The position numbers and the translations under genes are program-made. 64,000 nucleotides of DNA, taken from the NCBI GenBank assembly GCA_037176885.1, contig JAWWNJ010000029.1, positions 1,116,001-1,180,000 on the forward strand, in the 5' to 3' direction. The notes beneath the pieces were generated by a model. That model was given only the letters and a program-made list of their open reading frames with translations, was not told where the DNA came from and made no database searches. Shown here piece after piece: positions 47,917 through 60,691 of the stretch (positions are counted from its first letter, which is position 1; each line of letters begins with the position of its first letter). This DNA comes from Favolaschia claudopus (taxonomy: Eukaryota; Basidiomycota; Agaricomycetes; Agaricales; Mycenaceae).

Positions 47917-50589
47917 ATGCGACTAACCCTGCTCTGGGGCTCATTTTCCTGCTCTTCTTCACTCGTTCGTCGACCCTCACCTCTCTTATCCGTTCCCTTC
48001 GAGCCACTCGACCTCAAAGTCACTCTAACTTATCTTCGTCGTGAGTCCACTCCGACTTTCCTATCCTGACTTTACTATTTGAATGGATTCGTTCAACGGG
48101 GCTCATTTCAATTTGTTATCGTGTTCCTTTTCTCTGATTCATCCGGCTTTCTTACCCTTCAACCGCTCTTTCGGCCTTATTCGGCTTTCGCGCGGCTTTC
48201 CCTTCTTCGCTAACTCCCATGTCGATGACTTATCTTTTGTGACTTTCACCCTTCATTACTTTCTCTGACCTTCACTAACTCTTACTCTGTCTCGATTATA
48301 GGCTCTAACTCACTCTGGTGCGTCGTTACTTGGTCAGTATTGAACTGACTTCGATTTTTTCGTCTAGTATCATTTCGACTTGTAGACTTGTAATACACTG
48401 GTGAGTTGTCGCTCGACCTTCAAATCTTGTACTAACCTCCTGAATAGCTTCGTTTCTTTCATTCTGTGCTATCTGAAATTCAAATTGCGCGTGCCTCAAC
48501 GCCGAATCAATCTTCAAATTATATTTCGACGTTGTATAGGCGAGTGATTTCAATTCCTTTGAATACCTCCAGCCCTTATTGATCTTTCATTTAGTTTGTA
48601 TCGATTTCTGGTATGCATGAGACGCACATTTCGACTGTGTGCGCAAGGTAAGTGAGTTTCTTATTGAATTCAAACTATTGCTGACGGTTGAATGACTTCG
48701 TGAGATGCACCTTTCGGCTGTCGAGGTAAGTTGTACTACCACTATTGTCAACGACTGTTGACCGTTCCAATAGCTTCGTTTGACCTATTCCTTCATCGAG
48801 CGGCCTTCAATTCAATTCCCACTTCAAAACCCGCACCTGGATTGGCTTCAGCGCCGTCTCCAGATCCCCGGTGAGCCGACTCTCTGTTTCTTTCGCATTT
48901 TTTCTTCGTTTATTGACCGAATCACTCAGGATTGACTTTGATAATGTATGTTTGGTTGAATTCAAAGCGCTTCGGTTTGTATCATCAAGGTAAGTGCTAT
49001 CTTTTGCTTTAATTACGGCCGCATTCGTGCGTTTGACATGGAGTTTTGGTGTTGGATTGAAGGTTCAGCTTGTATTCGACTCGGTACAAGGTGCGCTTCG
49101 CTAACCTGTTCTCTATCTAACTCGATCTGACCTTGATTTTACTTACTAGGCTTTCGTTGTATGCTCGATACCGAAGCCGTGCTGGTATGACTTGAGGGTA
49201 CGTCTATCCCCCCCTTCTACTTCTCTATACAAACCGACTACTCACTTCAATTCTCTACATTCAAGAAGCCGAAACTATGCTTCCCAGCACCAAACTCCTG
49301 TGTAGTTCAATTTCAACGCCGAAATCATGCCGTCTTTGCCTCAGGTACGTTTGATTTCGATTCCTTGATGTGAATATTGACCTGAATTTTGGAGGCCAGA
49401 CCTATGCCGCTTTGAATCGCGCGCGCGCGCGCGTATACAATTGAAGGTAGTATAAATCTCATGTTGGCCCTGCAATCATGAATGACTACTGACCACTTCG
49501 ATAGACTCATTCATTCCTTGACTGTTCTTCGATTGAAACATACAGCTCGAGTGCAGGGCAAAGCCTCAAATCAGACTGACTTCGACGCAGTCGCAGGTAT
49601 CCTCAGTGAGCTGAATCTTTCATTCCTCCATTCACTCTTTCTCTCCGTCGTTAAAGAAGCTGTCCAGGATCGATTCGGATGTTGAACACAAGGTTGTCCG
49701 TCTTCACTTGTGTCGGTTTCAATGGTGAGTTCATTTTTCCCTCTGACCTCGCTGACTTGTTTTGAACTCCAACGCCGTGTTCGTTCATCGCTAGTCTTGG
49801 ATTTCAAGTTGAAGTCGAGTTTGCAATGCGGTGCGCATCGCTGATTCTCTCCCAAGGTTTGATTCTTTTCTTGTCTTCTACAGATCCGTTGAAGTGTCCA
49901 TACCGTGCACTGCACCTTACTTCGATTCGATTCGATTCGATTCGATCGCGCTTCGTGATTCAAGTCCACCATTGACCAAGTTCTCTATAATAGCTAATTG
50001 ATCTCGTTTCGTTGCGTTTGGTTGGGCACTAGGTGAACTTACCTAGTCCGAGCTTCACAGTGTTCATCTTCCTCCGAGCTCAAGTTAAGGTTAACAGGAA
50101 TCATCAGCGCTCGAGGTAAGCAGGTCTTTCCTCTAAGTTTGATTACTTTCATTCATTCATTCGAGGCTCAAGCGAGTTGATTTCATCGCTGCTCAGGTCC
50201 TTCTCGGTGAGTGTCCTAATCCGCTTTCACTTATCAAAGGAAAGTCTGGCTAACGAGCTTCAACAGCCTAGCTCACTCAAGTCCATCTACTTGTGAATAT
50301 TAATGTTTTTCCTCAAGATTCTTCAGAGGTGAGTTCCGAGTTCTGTGACGTTTGAGGTTGAGTTCATCACCGGTGCTCTATAGACCTCGAGTGGAATCAC
50401 CCGACACTACTCTATTCTTGTTTCTTTCTTCGCAGCCATCCCCAATGTCACGCCGCTCGACTCGGCGCCATCCTCTTCGTTCCCCAGGTGAGCCTGTTCC
50501 TCTTATTGCGCTTCCCTTTCTCCAAGGTGACAAAGATTCATTTCAATTACTTAGAATATCATTGAATTGATTCAATCCGATACTTAGGA
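47917..50589 (+). CDS. Plus-strand microexon-rich gene of unknown function (copy 2)
   Basis: Identical copy of 36088-38760, with its TATA box at 47874-47881 and the same 261-nt AG-free first intron. End approximate. Confidence 0.4.
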
Positions 50590-50608
50590 TACAAACGGTA
50601 CGTAGTAT

Positions 50609-51529
50609 CGACTCGATACCACATTCTACACTCAACTTACGCGCTCCGCGAAGCTCCGCCCTCCGTCCCTTGAGCCAAATCGAGCAGCGTCGACGTGGGA
50701 ACTGAAAAGGAAAGATGAAGTAAGCGTCGATTTTATATGACTCGGGACGAAAGACTTACGAGTCCGTGACAGTGCGCTGCGGCCGAAATCGGCACTGTGC
50801 GGGGAGCGGAGTGACGGGATTCGGGCGGCGTCGGGTGGTATTTTCTTGATGGGTGGAGGCGCGTCGTGTGCAGGGTGTCGGTACGAGAGAGGGTGGTGAA
50901 CGGGTTGTGAGTGTGGGGGGATGAGGCGGTGGTGATGTCGACGTGCCGTCGACATGGCGCAAGGCGAGCGAGCCGGGGTTTGAGGTGGGTAGACAAGGGC
51001 TTGGGGCTGGTGACAACGAGGGTTGACGGGGAGGCAGGCGGAGAGTGCGTGTGGGTCGGGGGGTTTAACGAGAAGGTGGTGGCGGGGGCGGTGTGGGGTA
51101 GTGGATGACGTGGCGAGCGAGTCGCGCGTGGAGATGGGTGAAAGTGAAGATAACGGGCTGGGTCTCGGCGTGAGGTGACATTGATAGCGGCGGTGGGCGC
51201 ATAAGTGTGGTGTGGAAGGGTAGTGGTGGCCTCGGCGTCCGAAGAAGAAGGAGTCGGGAGGATAGAGGAGAGAGGGGTACGCAGAGGCGAGGAAAGGAGT
51301 TAGCAGAGAATAGACAAAGAACAGGTTAGTAGACGCACCTCGAGCGAGCTCAGTCTCGCGAGGTAGGTGCAGTCAGCGGGAGTGACGTGGAGGGTCGACG
51401 AGGGCTTCAAGTTTGAGGGAGAGCGGCGCAGTGAGACGACATTTCGCATTGAGGCGCGTTCTTCAGCGGAGAGGCGGAAGACCGTTGTGAGTATTCGTTG
51501 GCAGGGGTCGGTTCGCAATCACGACCACG
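50609..51529 (-). other. Minus-strand GA-rich region with splice-like sites (copy 2)
   Basis: Identical copy of 38780-39700. Confidence 0.3.
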
Positions 51530-52192
51530 CCTCTGAACTCTGAGGGAATCCAAAGCATTGTGGTGGCGAAGAGCAAGAGACGAAGAGTCACAAAGTCACA
51601 ATCTTCACACGAGCGGAAAGCGGGCCGTACATAGCCGGCGGTCCAACCACTGGACCAACCAAACCGATGACTAGTCGATGTCGATGACTCCGAGTAGGGA
51701 GAACTCTGGTTATGAGAACTTCCGAGTCAGAAACTACCTTCTGATCATGTCAGCAGTGGTAATTCGGGATCCTCCTATTCTCCAGATCTGAGGTTCAAGT
51801 AAGTACCCTAGTCCAAGGCAAACAAAACAAGAGTAAACGCTGGCCATAGCACCCAAATTGAACGGATGACCGGCTTACAAGTCTTCACTGTCGGCGTCGC
51901 GGTCGGATGAAGTGTAGCGGAGCAATCCGACGACGACTTGTGTTCCACCCAAAACGAAGGCCAACCACCATGATTTCGCTGATCATGACTGCAACCAAGT
52001 GGAGAGTTACGACAAAGTTCACCCAACATCCGACTCAATTTGCGAGCCAGATTCGCGACACTTTAATTTTGTCTTCTTGCAAAGGCAGTCCGGCAGTTCC
52101 CGGGAGTGGCCGGAATTGGCCGCCGCCAATTAAATCACCGTGCCGGCCTGCCGGCATTCTCACACGTCAGCGTCTTGCTCAGCACCATCACC

Positions 52193-55100
52193 ATGTCCTC
52201 CGACGAAGGAAACACCCTCGAACCCATCGTCCCTCAAAAGAAACGGCGTATCCAGCGAGCTTGCGATATCTGCAGGCAAAAGCGAAGTAAGTCTGTGGCT
52301 TTGACATTGACGCAAACTGACGCGTACAAAAATTAGGAGCCTGTGAGTCAAAAATCGAAAACTGTGAATCCGAATCTTCTGAAAACATTGGCGTACAGGC
52401 GACGGACTACGAAGCGTTAACAGGAAGTGTTCTTATTGTATCGAAAACGGGACAGAGTGTATCTACAGTGGAGCACCGATAACTACAGTAAGTCACCTTG
52501 CTGTCGCTTTCGTATCATCCGACCAACAGGTTCATTCAGAAACGACAAAGGTAAGTTCTGCGCGGTAACCGCTTCGTCCCTTTCGTCCTCTCAAGATTAC
52601 CGATTACCTGCCAGCTACACCGAAGTCCTAGAAGCGCGCTTAGCGCAGACAGAAAAATTATTGCGCAAGGTTAACGTCCACTCAACAATTTAATCTTTCC
52701 GCTTCATCCTCTGACCTGCCACGTAGCTCACCGCAGAGAAGGAGCGAAACACATCCTCTTCCTCTCCCGACGCCCCAACCACCGGCGAATGGAGCAAAAA
52801 CTCTCCCATCCTGCAACACCCAAAGACCGCTTCCTCGAGTAACAACACCAGCCCCAGCTCCAATTCTCCGAGTTCCCAAGCCGCGATCGACGACGCGCCC
52901 ATAAAAATGGCTGCAATGCTACTCCGCAACCTGAACGACCGCGAAGGCGCGGAGGACGACGAGTCGGTGACGATGGAGCTGATGAAACGCATCCAGGGGA
53001 TGAAGATCTCCACGCACGGGGAAAGTTTCCTCGGCAAGTCCAGCGGCGCGCTACTCGTCAAGACCGCGTTGGAGCTCAAGGAGGAGTATACTTCCTCTAC
53101 TTCTGCTGCTTCTGCGGCTGCTGCTGCGCCGTACTCGTCGGATATCGAAACACAAGAAAAGCAAGGCGGATGGAAGAATAGACGCAAGGAGTATTGGACC
53201 GCCACGCCTGTAAATATCACTCTCTCTTTCGTTACATCCTCCTTTTGCGCTTTATCCACATCTAACCTCCATCTTCCGTAGTGGCAAACCCACCCCTCCC
53301 GCCCCCGCTACACCTTCCCCCCAGCCCCCCTCCTCGCCTCCCTCACCTCCCTCTACTTCGACCACAGCAACGCCTTCACCCCACTCCTCCACCGCCCGTC
53401 CTTCGAACTCGCCCTCGCCGACAACCTCCACCTGCGAGACGAAAAAATGGGCGCAATCGTTCTAGGCGTGTGCGCCGTCGCATCCCGATTCTCCAACGAC
53501 CCCCGCGTGTTCGACCCAGCCAAACCGCTGGATTGCGGATGGCCGTTTTTTCATCAGTTGTCGACGGACCTCGAATGTTTGTATACGTCGCCGGGAATTT
53601 GGGATCTGCAGCGTTGTTGTGTAAGTTAAGTTATGGTCTTCTTCTTCGCGTTTCGTCCTTTGGTCTTTTCGCCGTTTCCTTCCCTTTGTCGTTTCGTTGC
53701 TTATAACGCGTCTACCTAGTTGGCGATCCAATTCCTCGAAGGCACCGCCCCACAGGCGAATTGGACCCTCGTCGGGGTCGGCATCCGCATGGCCCAAGAA
53801 GTCGGCGCGCACCGCCGCCAAGCCGCGCCGCACACCCCCGCCAAGGAGCTCTGGCGCCGCGCGTTTTGGACTTTGGTTTCGTATGATCGGCTGATAAGCT
53901 GTGCGCTTGGGCGGCCGTGTGCTATGGGGTATGAGGAGTATGTATTAAACATTCATTCATTCATTCATTCATTGCCTGCCATTTATCAATTTTTGTAGCT
54001 TCGACGTGCAACTCCCCACCGAATGCGACGATCGATATTGGGAGAGTTCGGATCCCGAAAAGATGTTTCGGCAGCCTGAAGGCCAACCCTCGCGCGTGGC
54101 GTTTTTCAATGCCTACCTACGCCTCAGCAATATCCTTGCCTTCGCTCTGCATCTCCTCGTTCGTTGTCCTCCACCATATCTCAATTTTAGTCTGTTTGTT
54201 TACTTGGATTGTTGTTGTAGTACTCCACGAACAAAACGCGCGACCTCGTCCCTACAAACGATACCTCCTGGGAAGCAACCCTCGTTGCCGAGCTCGACTC
54301 CGCACTGAACAAGTGGGTCGATGAGATCCCGCCGCATCGTGCGTAGCTGGAACCTTCTTCATCCTTCCTTCCTTCCTTCCTTCCCTTCGCTGACATCTAT
54401 ACAAATACAATCAATCCCAGTGGACTGGGAGAAACACCGCAAAGGCGGCACAGACTACCTCTTCTTCAAACAGTCTGCCCTCCTCTCCTGCACGTATTAT
54501 CAAGTACAGATGACGATCCACCGGCCGTTTATCCCGATGATGCGGAAGGCGCCGACGGTGCGTCTGCATTGTCATTCCGCTTGACTCTCACTCATTCAAT
54601 CCCATCTAACCTTTAAGACCCTCCCCTCACATTCGATCTGTACGAACGCCGCCCGCGGCTCGGCCGCCATCGCCGACCTATGGTGTAAACGCGTGAACGA
54701 TCCGCCGACGATTGCGCTTCTTGTGGGTGGTTCTCCTCACGCTTTTTTTCCTTCCTCCTTACTCATTCCTCCGCCTGCATCCTTCCTTCTTCCTTTCTCT
54801 TCCTCGTTTTTCTTTCATATATTCACTCTCATCCGCGCTGTACATGCTAATCCCAACGCCAGACAACCCTGACCACAGCCGGCATCATCCTCCTTTTAAA
54901 CGTATGGAGCGCCAAACGCACGGGCCTTGCTCCGCATATGAACACCACCATCAAGGAGGTGCATAAATGCATGCAGGCGATCAGCGTTTTCGAGCCTCGG
55001 TAAGTTCTCTTCTGCTATCGTTCCCCATTTCATTGCTCCGTTTAATGCCACTCAATGCGTCAATTCCATTCATCCTTCCTGGCGCTCCAATCCCTTCCTT

Positions 55101-56036
55101 TTCTTGCTTGGTTCTTGTTTCGCGTTGAATAAACAACCGTTAAATGACACAATCTTATTTAGGTGGCAAATGGCCGGTATCTTCTGGGACATCCTCAACG
55201 AACTCGCAAACGTCGGGGAAATTCCTCTCCCCGCAATCCCAGCCACTCGGGCCGCCCACCCCACCAATACACGCAAACGCACTCTCGAAATCGACTCTGA
55301 CGACGGCAATGGCAATGACACTCCTGATGCCAATGCCGGTGCCGATATCATCATGCGGCAGCAACAAAGCGGAATCAATGCGACTACCGTCGACCCCGAC
55401 GCCCTCCTTCTCCTCCGACAAGACACACACCCACAGGACGACGAATTCGCCTGGCTAGGCGCTCTAAACCCCGATGCGGCGTACATGGCGTCGCTGCCGA
55501 TGTATGGTGCGGATTTGGGGAGAGTGCCGGTGTTCCCGCCGCCGCCTGAGCCGGAGTGGATTTTGCCTGCGAATTCGACAAACTCTATACCGACGGCTGG
55601 GCCTAATCCTCATCCTAATTCCACTCCAACTCCAACCCCCATTCCTGCTGCTGCTATGCAGGGGACGCAGGCCCCAGCTGCGCAACAACCCAATGCGTTC
55701 ACTTGGTGGCCAAGCTTCCAGCCAATCCAGCCTCTCGACGCGAATGTGTCGCATCAGCAGCAGGAGGAGCAGTATCTCTCCACCCCACACCCGCCCTCTC
55801 AAGCAGGCTCCGCACAAGGCCAAACCGCGGAAGATGTGCTCAAGCTTTTCGAGAACGATGCGATGGCGTTGTTGAAGAATGCGCCGACGGGGCTCGGGTA
55901 AGTCTATATTTCTTTGCGAATGGAAAGGACTTGACTGAGTGTTGATGTCTCATTGCTGGATGGTTTCAGAGCGGACGATTGGAGCGCGTATTTTAGTATC
56001 ATGAATGGGTTGGATCGGGAGGCGGGGTCGTCTTGA
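52193..56036 (+). CDS. TF-B copy 2: complete Zn2Cys6 transcription factor
   Basis: I read about 15 exons with 45-110 nt introns, including a 6-nt exon (GAGCCT) and an 11-nt exon inside or just after the DNA-binding region. Domains in order: short acidic start; basic KKRRIQR followed by Zn2Cys6 (C-x2-C-x6-C-x9-C-x2-C-x6-C); coiled coil; Ser-rich linker; the fungal-specific TF domain (YFDHSNAFTPLLHRPSFE, WTLVGVGIRMAQEVGAHR, FWTLVSYDRLISCALGRPC); and a C-terminal region with Asn/Asp, Pro/Thr and Gln-rich stretches, ending 'DWSAYFSIMNGL' before the stop at 56034-56036. This is the only full-length copy in the window. The target pathway cannot be inferred. Microsatellites (ATTC)n and (CCTT)n lie in introns 8 and 10. 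Confidence 0.8.
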
Positions 56037-56855
56037 GCGATTTGCTGGAGGTTAGAGGGATAGAGGGAAGTTACAAGTGGAGAGTAGATTGCACCACCCG
56101 TACTCGGAACCATAACGCAATATCCCAGTGTAGTGAGTGCGAAAGCCTCGAAGAAAACTTTGTTGAAGCAATGATGGGACTAGGAACAAACATGGAAATG
56201 ATCAGTCAATCATGCGGCTCTTCGGCAATCGTGATTGCCCCGTGAAGCAGTTGGCCCGGCCTGACCGTGCCGGGTACGGCATGTATAGCTCAAAATTGTA
56301 TAAGCGGTGGAAAAACAACATTTACTCTGGGGGGGATACGGTTACAAGATCGAGTGACACTGCCGTAGAATCTGTTCTCCACTCGAAGCAGTCGAGCGGA
56401 CTCGGATGAGTACATCAGCAAGAAAAGGCAGAGTCAACCAGAGACTCGAGGCTTCAAACGCGAACCCAGGCGTGCAAACGACGAGGGTACATTGCTAGAC
56501 TAGTTCATCAGAGGATCTTTGAACAAGATCAGTACAATTGGGCCGATCTTCTCCGTCTTCCCGCGAGTTACGGTTTGCACCGCTGCATTGCCTCGTCCGA
56601 ATGCGATGCGAACATCAGATCAGAGACCGCCGTCACGCTTCAATGATGTGAGTGCCTCGTCATTTCGAACATCCGAGTAGCCCGAAACACTGAATGAACA
56701 ATAATCTGGAGGCCTCTACCACTCAAGAACGGGATGAGTAGAAGGAGGAGTAATACAAAAAGTTCATTCGAAGGCGTGGGATGACTTGAACATTCGAAAG
56801 GAATTAATTTATCCAATATCGCGTTTCTACATCCCTCTATCAGCATACCGAAAGA
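56037..56855. other. Intergenic region, no recognised gene
   Basis: The region between the convergent stops of TF-B2 and the minus-strand F-box-like gene. Short open stretches (for example 56640-56846 minus) show no features. Confidence 0.5.
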
Positions 56856-57889
56856 TCAAACATTCAAGAATTGCCAGCCCGTACCTTCAACTTCACGCTT
56901 CCGTTTCCTTCTCACAAACTCGTCCGCTCTAGACCACGAATCCTCTCTCCCCCTCGCCCCATTTTCCCACTCCGCCCAATAATCACTATAAATCGCAATA
57001 ACAAACCGCACATCATACACACACGGCACCTTCGCAGACCTATACTCCTCCTTCTCAAATCGCTGCCACTGCACCAACAACACCTCCAACTCCGCACACC
57101 CAGACCCAGACAAAACTCCTAAGAGCTTCTCCCTCGGTAGATCCGAATCCAACGCTAAATGCGTGAGGCCTGGGAGACCAGAGAGTTCGGGCAGGATGTC
57201 TACTATCCCTTCGACGCGAAATATGTCGAGGTGGGTGATAGAATGGAAGAGAGGGTGTCGGAGATCGATGGGGGATTGGCCGAATAGGACGCGTAGATTC
57301 ACGGCGAGTCGCCGAAGCTGGAGTGTCCCAAGCACAGGGAGCAGCGCTGGGTCGGTGAACCACGAGTTCAACCCTAAGTCGATCACGTTTGTACAGAGTT
57401 CTAGGATGAGACCGCCTTCGTCGACGGAGCAGTTGTGTATGGATTCCAACGCGAGATGGCAAACGTGGCCGTAGGGATGGTCTGGCCGCTTTGAGTCTGT
57501 TTTGCCTGTCTTGAGGATGTTAATAAGGGCTTTGTTGTGTGTGTTGACGCGTATGACGCGGAATAGGAGTGGTTGTACCCTGGGAGTACGAGGATTATCA
57601 ACCTGACAACGGAGATTGAAGTGGTAATTGACCAGATATGGACTCGTCGAGCGACTTGCAAAAGGGTGAATATAGATTTCGGATACATATCGGCTGTAGT
57701 TTCGAAAATCAGCTGCTCCAGTTCAGGTGGGAGGAATGGAGGTTCGATAGGTGGTGTTTCAGAATGAATATTCATATGTGGTGAAGATTTCGGCCGACGC
57801 TCGGAGTATTGGGTCTTCTTCGGGTGACTGAGTTTCTTAGCTGTGCGGCGGCCTAATGTGCGGATGTATTGACGAAGAGCATCAGACAT
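56856..57889 (-). CDS. F-box-like/LRR protein, paralog 1
   Basis: Exon 1 is 57889-57634 and exon 2 is 57579-56856, joined by a 54-nt gtcaat...cag intron. After a basic N-terminus, 'PPFLPPELEQLIFETTADMYP' (F-box-like helices) is followed by 'LLQVARRVHIW', as in the abundant mushroom F-box-like proteins. LRR-like strands follow ('VIDLGLNSWFTDPALLPVLG', 'ITHLDIF', 'LTHLALDSDLP'), then a charged C-terminus. It may be a substrate-recognition subunit of an SCF ubiquitin ligase, though the F-box match is weak. It is a paralog of the divergent gene at 58490, with matching intron position. Confidence 0.6.
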
Positions 57890-58489
57890 ATCTATGCGTC
57901 AAGCGATGAAGCGTTACAGAAGGGAAGAAAGACGACGGAGGCACTCACCGTGCATAGTGATGCCCTGAATTAGCTTCGCCTGGTTCAGAGGATGAGCTGT
58001 GGTTGGGTTCATGCGTGTATAAGTCTATGCATATAATCATTCGACATATCGGACATCAAAGGTTATAGTAAACACACAAGCGTCCGCTGAAGATTGCTTG
58101 CGAAAGATTGTTTTCACCAATTCCTGAGCGTTCTGTCCCAATACTGCGTCAATGCTGGGAAACGCGGGATGCCAAGGAGACCAAAAGCAAGTATGAGTCA
58201 AGAACAGTCGATTCAGGCGGAGTGTGCGTCCTCTTCCTGGATTTTCGCCGAAGGAAGTGGTGGGAGTGGAAGAGTTAGTCACTGCCCACGTGATGCAGCC
58301 ACGGAACAAAGCATGTGATGCTTTGATCTCAATCAGTCACTGGGAGTCACATCAGATTTGTCAACGAAATTTTCTCTCACTCTCGCTCACTCGACTCACC
58401 TCAAGGCTCAATCTCACCTTCTCCCCCGCGAGCAAAGACAGATGGAGAGTCAGTCTCATCCTTTGCTTTAACATGGCTCACTTTACGCA
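57890..58489. other. Shared divergent promoter region of the two F-box-like paralogs
   Basis: This 600 bp lies between the start codons of two head-to-head paralogs. I see no gene. Any bidirectional regulatory elements of the pair lie here. Confidence 0.45.
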
Positions 58490-59472
58490 ATGTCTGTGGC
58501 TTCAGACATCCGCCACCGCTTCCGCTCCTTACGCTTTGGATTCAGTGGCAAAGACACCGAGCCTCCCGCTGTGGTACACGCTGAGGATCCTAGATTCCCT
58601 GCTGAATTGGAGCGCGCAATATTTGAAACGGCTGCACTCCTACATCCTGCCTCAATACCTGGCCTCTTGCGAGTATCACGCCGCGTCACTATCTGGTATT
58701 GATTTGCATGCTTTTCTTGGAGGTAGATCGCTGAGGTCAATGCAGGATTCAGCCCATATTGTACCGTGTCGTACGCGTCAACTCACGAAATGGAGCCCTC
58801 GTTCGATTCCTCCTCACTAGCGGCAGAATCAACCCACGAAGACCCGACCATCCCCTCACCCTCGTCCGTCATCTGTGTCTCGAAACCGTCAACAGCTACT
58901 GCACAGTCCATGACGGCAGATGGCTAGTTGAGCTCTGCTCAGGCGTCGTCAACCTCGGCTTAAACTTTGGCTTCGCAGATCCCGCCCTCCTTCCAATCCT
59001 CGGCAAAATGCGAATCAAACACCTTGCTGTCAACCTCCGCGTCTTATTCGGGAATTCACCCATCGACTTCGAACATCCTCTCTTTAGCTCCATCACCCAC
59101 CTCTCTGTATTCCATGCGGAATTAGTTGCATCCGTCATCCTCGACGTCGCGCTCCTTCCCGCCTTGACGCATTTATCTCTGGACTCGCATCTTCCCCGGG
59201 AGCTCGTATTGTCGATCCTCCCGGTTTGTCAAGAGCTTCGAGTCCTGTTGGTAGTATGGCATTGGTCCGACAAGGAGAGTTACATTGCCGCTCGATCTCC
59301 TTGCGTCTACGATGAGCGATTCGTCATTGCGTTGTACCAGGACTTTTGGGGTGTGTGGGAAGATAGTGCCCGGGCAATTCGCCGTCCTTGGCTATGTGCG
59401 GAGGAACTCATAGCTCAAAAACGGAAAGGCGAAATCGAAGGTCAGAGCTTACGGCCAGAAGTTTCGGCATGA
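58490..59472 (+). CDS. F-box-like/LRR protein, paralog 2
   Basis: Exon 1 is 58490-58695 and exon 2 is 58746-59472, joined by a 50-nt gtattg...cag intron at the same codon as in paralog 1 (I-W-[I/V]-Q-P). It shares 'FPAELERAIFETAALLHP', 'LLRVSRRVTIW', 'LAVNLRVLFGNSPIDFEHPL', 'LTHLSLDSHLPRELVLSILP' and 'SPCVYDERFVIALYQDFW' with paralog 1. Size and layout are the same. The likely role is as for paralog 1; substrates are unknown. The head-to-head arrangement suggests an inverted duplication. Confidence 0.65.
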
Positions 59473-60028
59473 CGCTGATCCCAATTACAGAAACACGCTA
59501 CTGGTTGACTGATTCGAGCGAGACTTGAATCCATCGCCGCGATTTACTCGTCGGCGAGTTATCCTTCTCTCTTCGAATTCGATACGTCATCTCCAGATTT
59601 CTCACTGAGCCTCACTCCCGAATCCCATCGTATCACATCGTCTCCATCCTGCCGCACACTGGATATCATCGCGATCAACGGCTGTCGACGAAATGAATAC
59701 GTCCCAGCGCTGCCTCTTCTTCTGCCGTTAACCATCAAGATATCAACGCAGTGGTGTTCTGATACCTTCCCGTGGTTGGCCTCACCAAAGACCCTCGTAG
59801 GTAATAAGGGAAAAACAATTTAACTATTTTCAAGTCCAAGTGAGAGTTATTTTTATTCTATTAGGCTCTTTGAAAATTCGATTCCAGCGGTGGATGGCTT
59901 CCATGCTCAGCCCCAGAGACTGGTTCTTCTAACGACGTTGCCATCCACACTGACAATGACCCCGAGGACAGACACCACATCTTTCTTATTGTCAGCTCAT
60001 GAAAAATATACGTGACATCCGATGCCGC
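59473..60028. other. Intergenic region, no recognised gene
   Basis: Pyrimidine-rich sequence (about 59560-59760) lacks a long open frame; it may hold a decayed gene piece. No repeat found. Confidence 0.4.
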
Positions 60029-60691
60029 TTACCTGTCCCACTGAGGCGCTCCATACATACTAGAGTCAGCCACCGGCGCCCTCAGGATATCCTGGCTGGT
60101 GTATCTCCTGATTGGCGGCAAAGTAAGGTTCGGGTCGAAGTATGGGTGAGGTGTAGCGCTCGTGGTGCTAGTATAACCTCCCATCTGAGTATTATTGTTA
60201 TTGTACGCCTGCTGCGAATGCGAAGCGCTGGGGAACGCTTGATTCGAGTATAGGTTCCCTGGCGCAGGTTGACGCCGAGCGTGCGGATTTGCATCCCCAA
60301 TCCAATGAGGGTCGACAGGACGAGTCGATTGAGATCCTCCACGTCGGTGTGCCCCTACGGGGGGAGAGCTGGAATTGGAACGCGAGCTTTCAGTTTCGAC
60401 TGGTGCACTCTTGTTGGTCGAGGCTTCATCTCTCTGGTTGGAGATTGTGACGTATTCGCATTTCAAGCCCTTTTTGATGCATCGATCGCAGGGACTGGAG
60501 GGAGGGTCTTCGGGCGTTAAACACTGTGAAGTTGAAATTAGACACGAGTGGAAAACCGGAGCGGAAGATTTTGGAAAGAAACACACTCTAACTTTACGCT
60601 TTCTGCAGTTAGTACAAGCTATTATAACCCGTCTACGAGTGAGGAAAATGGGAGGCAGAAACGACGGGGGAAGTCTGGTGGAGTCGTCCAT
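60029..60691 (-). CDS. Small Zn2Cys6 DNA-binding protein
   Basis: After splicing a 64-nt gtgtgt...cag intron (about 60584-60522), the N-terminus contains 'RRRVIIACTNCRKRKVRC' and a cluster C-x2-C-x6-C-x10-C-x2-C-x6-C (the fourth to sixth Cys in 'SPCDRCIKKGLKCEYV'), the GAL4-type zinc cluster. The remainder (about 140 residues) is Ser/Asn/Gln/Pro-rich with Tyr. No fungal-specific TF domain is present. The frame ends in TAA that is also part of a donor-like GACAG/gtaagc, so a further exon toward lower coordinates is possible. It is probably a short nuclear regulator of a type common in Agaricomycetes. Confidence 0.65.
   Translation of the reverse strand: MDDSTRLPPSFLPPIFLTRRRVIIACTNCRKRKVRVCFFPKSSAPVFHSCLISTSQCLTPEDPPSSPCDRCIKKGLKCEYVTISNQRDEASTNKSAPVETESSRSNSSSPPVGAHRRGGSQSTRPVDPHWIGDANPHARRQPAPGNLYSNQAFPSASHSQQAYNNNNTQMGGYTSTTSATPHPYFDPNLTLPPIRRYTSQDILRAPVADSSMYGAPQWDR

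Larger units (their letters stand above)
43105..54933 (+). repeat. Tandem duplication, copy 2 (11,829 bp)
   Basis: Apparently identical to 31276-43104. It starts directly at the junction (...CTTGCTCC then ATCGTCCC) and runs through into the intact 3' end of TF-B2 at 54934. Confidence 0.9.

Noticed and set aside
31276..54933. Tandem duplication as a transposition product
   Set aside because: No terminal inverted repeats, target duplication or transposase at its edges; the breakpoints lie within coding exons.
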